From positions 5,084,001 through 5,148,000 of the forward strand of contig NZ_CP031598.1 of NCBI RefSeq assembly GCF_008728195.1: a DNA stretch of 64,000 nt, read 5' to 3'. The notes beneath the pieces are model-generated. The model saw nothing but the letters and a program-made list of their open reading frames with translations. It did no database searches and was not told the DNA's origin. Every line of letters starts with the position of its first letter. The first letter of the stretch is position 1. The position numbers and the translations under genes are program-made. Below, piece after piece: positions 60,475 to 64,000 of this stretch. This DNA is from Roseovarius indicus. GTDB taxonomy: Bacteria; Pseudomonadota; Alphaproteobacteria; Rhodobacterales; Rhodobacteraceae.

Positions 60475-61397
60475 GCCGTGCGCGTCCCGAAAAGGCCCTG
60501 TGGGCGGAAGACCAGCACGAGACCCACCAGAAGCGTGGCGAGGATCTTGGCCAGCGTGGGCGAGAAGAAGACCGAGATGATGCCGTCGGACAGCCCGATG
60601 AAGATGGCGGCCACGACGGTGCCGGGCAGGCTGCCCAGCCCGCCGATGATGACGACGATGAAGCTAAGGAGCAGTGGGTCGGCCCCCATAAGGTAATGCG
60701 CCTGCTGGATCGGCACGATCAACACGGCGGCCAAGGCCGCCAGCGCCGCGCCGATGCCGAAGACCAGCGCATAGACCCGCTCGACCGGGATGCCGAAGGC
60801 CAGCGCCATGTCACGGTCGGCCTGCGTGGCCCGCATCAGCAGGCCGATCCGCGTGCGCGCCATCATCAGCCAGACGCCGACCAGCACCACCGCCGCGGCA
60901 CCGATCACGGCCAGCTTGTAGGATGTCGTCGACAGGCCCCAAGGGAAGTAGAATTCGAACCCTTCCTCGCCCCATTCGAACCACGGCAGCGCGATGCGCT
61001 GGTTGAATGGCGCCTCGACGGGCCGCGCCTCGGGGCCATAGGTCATGAGGGTCAGTTGCTGGATGATATACAAGAGGCCGATCGTGGCGACGATGGTCCG
61101 CTCGGGGTCGTAGTCCAACCGCTTGAGGATGGTCATGTCGGCCGCCGCCGCGATGGCGCCCACGAAAAGCGGGGCGACAACCAAAGCCGCCACGAAGCCC
61201 AGCGCCGGATGCCCGCCCATGGAATGCGCCACGTACCAGGCGATCACCGCGCCCAGCATGAAGAATTCGCCATGCGCGATGTTGACGACCCGCATGACCC
61301 CGAAGACAAGGCTTAGCCCCACGGCCGTCAGCGCAAGCACCGCCGCCGTGACCGCGCCTTCGAGCGAGGCCAGAAGAATGTAGGGACCCAGTTCCAT
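60471..61397 (-). CDS. livH: Branched-chain-type ABC transporter, permease LivH
   Basis: 308 residues, about eight membrane helices. LTAVGLSLVFGVMRVVNIAHGEFFMLGA and LMRATQADRDMALAFGIPVERVYA are LivH signatures, GGLGSLPGTVVAAIFIG near the C-terminus. ATG 61397 starts the first helix; no clear ribosome-binding site. No periplasmic binding-protein gene is found with this livHMGF set, which should be sought elsewhere in the genome. Confidence 0.92.
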   Translation of the reverse strand: MELGPYILLASLEGAVTAAVLALTAVGLSLVFGVMRVVNIAHGEFFMLGAVIAWYVAHSMGGHPALGFVAALVVAPLFVGAIAAAADMTILKRLDYDPERTIVATIGLLYIIQQLTLMTYGPEARPVEAPFNQRIALPWFEWGEEGFEFYFPWGLSTTSYKLAVIGAAAVVLVGVWLMMARTRIGLLMRATQADRDMALAFGIPVERVYALVFGIGAALAALAAVLIVPIQQAHYLMGADPLLLSFIVVIIGGLGSLPGTVVAAIFIGLSDGIISVFFSPTLAKILATLLVGLVLVFRPQGLFGTRTA

Positions 61398-61453
61398 GTT
61401 GCGCCAAGGATTGCCCTCCCGTTCGGCCGAGGGCAAGCGAAATGGCAGGCGAA

Positions 61454-62200
61454 TTACTGGCGCAGGGCGGGAAGGCCTATTCCGGTGGCTTCAAAGCCGC
61501 CATCGACGGCGATCACCTGCCCCGTGACATAGCTGGCGCCGGGCGAACAGAGGAAGGTGATGACGCTGGCGATCTCGTCTTCCGAGCCGTAGCGGTTCAG
61601 CGGGATCGCATCGTGATAGGCGTCGATGATCGCCTGGCTGTGCACCGCCATCGCCAGCTTGGTGCGCACCGGGCCGGGGCAGACGCAGTTGGCGCGAATG
61701 CCCTTTTCGCCCAATTCCACGGCCTGTTGCTGCGTCAGCGCCATGACGCCCGCCTTCGACGTGCCATAAGCCACCCTGAGGGTCGAAGCGCGCAAGCCCG
61801 AGATCGAGGCGATGTTGACGATGGCGCCCTTGGCAGCGGCAAGCGCGGGCGTCAGCGCCTGCGTCATCAGGAAGACACCGTCGAGATTGGTTTCCATCAC
61901 CGTGCGCCAGCGGTCGAAGCCCGTCTCGGCGATGGGCCCGAAATCGGCGACGCCGGCATTGTTGATCAGGGCATCGACGCTTTCGCAGGTGTCCTCCACA
62001 TGGCGCGCCATCGCCGCAACCTGATCGGGCTTCGAGACGTCGCACACCACCGGGTCGACATCTGTCAGTTTGCCGGCCTCCTCCATCAAGACCGGCGCGT
62101 CGCGATCGATCATGACGACGCGCCAGCCCTGCTCCAGAAACTGCTTGGTTGCGGCCAGCCCGATCCCCCGTGCCGCGCCCGTGACGATGGCGGTTTTCAT
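61454..62200 (-). CDS. Short-chain dehydrogenase/reductase
   Basis: 248 residues. Cofactor motif TGAARGIGLAA, NNAGVADFG, catalytic SIS...YGTSK (Tyr-x3-Lys) and CVCPGPVRTKL. NAD(P)-linked alcohol/ketone step. ATG 62200 follows GGAGGAG. It is first in the minus-strand run ahead of livH, probably co-transcribed with the transporter; divergent from the M20 gene across 99 bases. Confidence 0.9.
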   Translation of the reverse strand: MKTAIVTGAARGIGLAATKQFLEQGWRVVMIDRDAPVLMEEAGKLTDVDPVVCDVSKPDQVAAMARHVEDTCESVDALINNAGVADFGPIAETGFDRWRTVMETNLDGVFLMTQALTPALAAAKGAIVNIASISGLRASTLRVAYGTSKAGVMALTQQQAVELGEKGIRANCVCPGPVRTKLAMAVHSQAIIDAYHDAIPLNRYGSEDEIASVITFLCSPGASYVTGQVIAVDGGFEATGIGLPALRQ

Positions 62201-62299
62201 CCCTGTCTCCTCCCGTACAGATGCCGGCACACGCTAGCGCCGGGGTGCTTGAGCGCAAGGTCATAATCCCGCAGGGTGGCCGGGAACAGGAGGCACGAC

Positions 62300-63448
62300 A
62301 TGGACGGATCGGTGAACGAGATGATCGGCTGGCGGCAGGACTTTCACCGCCATCCCGAACTGGAATTCGACCTGCCGCGCACCAGCGCCCGCGTGGCCGA
62401 GCTGCTGGAAAGCTTCGGGCTGGAGGTGCATCGCGGCATCGGGCAATGCGGCGTCGTGGGCGTGCTTCAACGCGGCAACGGGCCGAGGAGCATCGGCATC
62501 CGCGCTGATATGGACGCGCTGCCGATCGACGAGACGAACGGGGTCGCCCACCGCTCGGAGACGCCGGGCAAGATGCATGCCTGCGGCCATGACGGGCATA
62601 TGGCGATGGCGCTTGGCGCGGCAAAGCAACTGGCGGAAAACGGGGCGTTCTCGGGCCGGGCGGTGTTCATCTTCCAGCCGAACGAGGAACACGGCCACGG
62701 CGCGCGGGCGATGATCGACGACGGGCTGTTCGACCGCTTCCCGGTCGACCGGGTCTACGGGCTGCACAACATGCCGGGGCTGCCGCTGGGCCACGTGGCG
62801 ACGCGGGCCGGGCCGATCACGGCGAGCGAAGCGCTGTTCGAGATCGTCATCGCGGCGCGCGGCGGGCATGCGGCGCTGCCGCATATGGGCGTGGATGCGA
62901 TCACCGTGGGGGCCGAGGTGGTGGGTGCCTTGCAGACCATCGTGTCGCGCAAGCTCGATCCGGCGATGAACGGCGTCGTCTCGGTCACCGGGTTCGAGAC
63001 GGACGGGGCGCGCAACGTGCTGCCGGGCCGGGCATGGCTGACCGGCGATTGCCGGGCGCTGACGCCGGAGGTGAACGACCGGATCGAGACGTCGATGCGG
63101 CGGATCGTCGATGGCATCTGCGCCGCGCACGAGGTGGGGGCGACCGTGGGCTACGAGACGATCTTCCCCCCGACGATCAATGACGCGGACGCGGTCAAGG
63201 CCGCCGCGCGGGCGGCGGACGGCGTGGCGGACAAGGTCGATGCCGACTGCGCGCCAAAGCTGTTCTCGGAGGATTTCGCCCATATGGCGGGCGCCGTGCC
63301 GGGGGCGTTCCTGTTGCTGGGCAACGGCACCGAAGGCAGCCATGCGCGGCCACTGCACTCAGCGGATTACGACTTCAACGACGCGGCTTTGGAGACAGGC
63401 CGGGCGCTTTGGGTTGCGCTGGTGGAGCAGGAATTGCGGGCGGACTAG
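62300..63448 (+). CDS. M20-family amidohydrolase (hippurate-hydrolase-like)
   Basis: 382 residues. Zinc peptidase/amidohydrolase: HRHPELEFD, IRADMDALPI, HACGHDGHMAMALG, FIFQPNEEHGHGARAM (catalytic Glu-Glu) and FSEDFAHM near the end. Hydrolyses N-acyl amino acids or similar amides. AGGAGG at 62288-62293 fixes the ATG at 62300. Divergent from the SDR and probably shares control with that cluster, perhaps cleaving an amide made during heterocycle breakdown. Confidence 0.9.
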   Translation: MDGSVNEMIGWRQDFHRHPELEFDLPRTSARVAELLESFGLEVHRGIGQCGVVGVLQRGNGPRSIGIRADMDALPIDETNGVAHRSETPGKMHACGHDGHMAMALGAAKQLAENGAFSGRAVFIFQPNEEHGHGARAMIDDGLFDRFPVDRVYGLHNMPGLPLGHVATRAGPITASEALFEIVIAARGGHAALPHMGVDAITVGAEVVGALQTIVSRKLDPAMNGVVSVTGFETDGARNVLPGRAWLTGDCRALTPEVNDRIETSMRRIVDGICAAHEVGATVGYETIFPPTINDADAVKAAARAADGVADKVDADCAPKLFSEDFAHMAGAVPGAFLLLGNGTEGSHARPLHSADYDFNDAALETGRALWVALVEQELRAD

Positions 63449-63487
63449 GGGCTCTGCCCCCAACGTTGTAACCCTTCAGGTTCCAAC

Positions 63488-63564
63488 GCCTCCCCCGGGA
63501 TACTTGCGGCCAGAAGAAGCATGGGGTCGGGCTTCATCTTGCCGGAAATACTCCCGCCGGAGGC
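63488..63564. repeat. Dispersed inverted-repeat element (full copy)
   Basis: Left arm 63488-63520 (GCCTCCCCCGGGATACTT, then GCGGCCAGAAGAAGC) and right arm 63531-63564 (GCTTCATCTTGCCGGAAATA, then CTCCCGCCGGAGGC) pair over most of their length around a 10-base loop. Same family as 51432-51512. A short GGGG-ctctg-CCCC hairpin (63448-63460) precedes it. Confidence 0.8.
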
Positions 63565-63596
63565 GTCCCGAAGGTGCCGCCGGCGGGACGCTTTTT
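63563..63596 (+). terminator. Rho-independent terminator after the M20 gene
   Basis: GCGTCCCG (63563-63570) pairs with CGGGACGC (63584-63591), 13-base loop, followed by TTTTT (63592-63596). The T-run overlaps the stop codon of the convergent malyl-CoA lyase-like gene. Confidence 0.75.
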
Positions 63597-64000
63597 ACAT
63601 GGAGTCGATCATCTCGGCCTGGCGCACGATGCCCTCGGCCTGTTTGATCGAGGCAATGTCGACAAGGCGACCCTTGTAGGTGGTGGCGCCTTCGCCGCGG
63701 GCCTTGGCATCTTCCATCGCCTGAAGGATTTCCCGCGCCTCCTGAACCGCCTCGTCAGAGGGGGTGAAGATCTCGTTGGCAAGCGCGATCTGCTTGGGAT
63801 GGATGGCCCATTTGCCGACCATTCCCAGCGTGGCGACGCGGCGGGCCTGGGCGCGGAAGCCCTCGTCGTCGGAAAAGTCGCCGAAGGGCCCGTCGACCGG
63901 CAGCACGCCGTGGGTGCGGCAGGCGGCGACGATGGCGGTGGTGGCCCAGTGCCACGGGTCGGCCCAGTAGTTCTGGCCCTCGTGCAACATATAGTAGTTG
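63595..64000 (-). CDS. Malyl-CoA / beta-methylmalyl-CoA lyase-like protein (5' end beyond window)
   Basis: C-terminal 135 residues only, frame open to the right edge (NYYMLHEGQNYW at the cut). CitE/HpcH TIM-barrel features: DGPFGDFSDDEGF, MVGKWAIHPKQIALAN and TYKGRLVDIASIKQAE. These match L-malyl-CoA lyase (Mcl1) of Rhodobacter, which splits malyl-CoA and beta-methylmalyl-CoA in the ethylmalonyl-CoA pathway. Stop TAA at 63595-63597 overlaps the terminator of the convergent gene. Confidence 0.82.
   Translation of the reverse strand, partial: NYYMLHEGQNYWADPWHWATTAIVAACRTHGVLPVDGPFGDFSDDEGFRAQARRVATLGMVGKWAIHPKQIALANEIFTPSDEAVQEAREILQAMEDAKARGEGATTYKGRLVDIASIKQAEGIVRQAEMIDSM

Noticed and set aside
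1..64000. CRISPR arrays, tRNA or rRNA genes, insertion sequences and prophage genes
   Set aside because: No regularly spaced direct repeats beyond the 11-bp array, no cloverleaf or rRNA sequence, and no transposase, integrase or phage protein motifs were recognised.

Overview
The window is chromosomal DNA of a high-GC alphaproteobacterium, most likely of the order Rhodobacterales (Roseobacter/Rhodobacter relatives). This rests on family content: an RpoHII-type sigma factor with an RpoE-like promoter, the AapJQMP general amino-acid transporter, MOFRL-type glycerate 2-kinase, a malyl-CoA lyase-type CitE protein, ATP12, three GFA proteins and a short dispersed palindromic repeat placed at operon ends. 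Coding density is very high, many genes overlap by 4 bases (ATGA), and no gene-free gap reaches 300 bases. I saw no rRNA, tRNA, IS element, phage gene or CRISPR array. Both ends cut a gene: an aldehyde dehydrogenase on the left and a malyl-CoA lyase-like gene on the right.

Region 1 (1-7.0 kb): aldehyde dehydrogenase, then two cell-surface glycosyltransferases (GT25, GT11 fucosyltransferase-like) and an unusual protein joining a kinase-like fold to a domain resembling the C-terminal lid of acyl-CoA synthetases. A small unknown gene, a four-copy 11-bp repeat, a periplasmic cytochrome c, an RluA-type pseudouridine synthase and a flavin amine oxidase follow.

Region 2 (7.0-17.3 kb, minus strand): nine tightly packed genes read from an XRE-cupin regulator through three tandem GFA (glutathione-formaldehyde adduct family) genes, two different dimethylglycine/sarcosine-dehydrogenase-like flavoproteins with GcvT domains, a LysE exporter, a zinc-free alcohol dehydrogenase/quinone reductase and a homocysteine methyltransferase. 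The gene set suggests oxidative N-demethylation with one-carbon and formaldehyde handling. Two equal-sized palindromes lie just upstream of the regulator. A GST with a C-terminal TRASH/YHS-like metal motif lies beyond them.

Region 3 (17.3-29.5 kb): cobalamin genes (cobU and a histidine phosphatase with a TTG start), rpoHII, a ChaN-like protein, coaBC, dut, a membrane-anchored MoeB/ThiF protein, an M3 oligopeptidase, rppH, argB, a sterol-desaturase-family hydroxylase, a ferredoxin-like protein, sixA and a YxFxxD-motif secreted protein.

Region 4 (29.7-44.4 kb): aapJQMP with a stem-loop after aapJ and a clear terminator after aapP. Housekeeping genes follow: atp12, a HAD phosphatase, a second RluA/RluC enzyme, crcB, glycerate kinase, truB and rbfA, dapB, an SDHAF4-like gene and an RsmB-like methyltransferase.

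Region 5 (44.4-51.4 kb): molybdenum cofactor genes (a fused DUF429-like/MoeA protein, mobB, mobA, fdhD), azlCD and an MsbA-like ABC exporter.

Region 6 (51.5-64 kb): a catabolic cluster with a DUF1185 protein, a UPF0280 protein, a 6-hydroxynicotinate-reductase-like Fe-S protein, a molybdenum hydroxylase (fused 2Fe-2S plus Mo subunit, and a separate FAD subunit), a branched-chain-type ABC importer lacking a binding protein, an SDR, and a divergent M20 amidohydrolase. The layout suggests uptake, hydroxylation and reduction of an N-heterocyclic compound, with cofactor supplied by Region 5. The substrate is not knowable from sequence alone.
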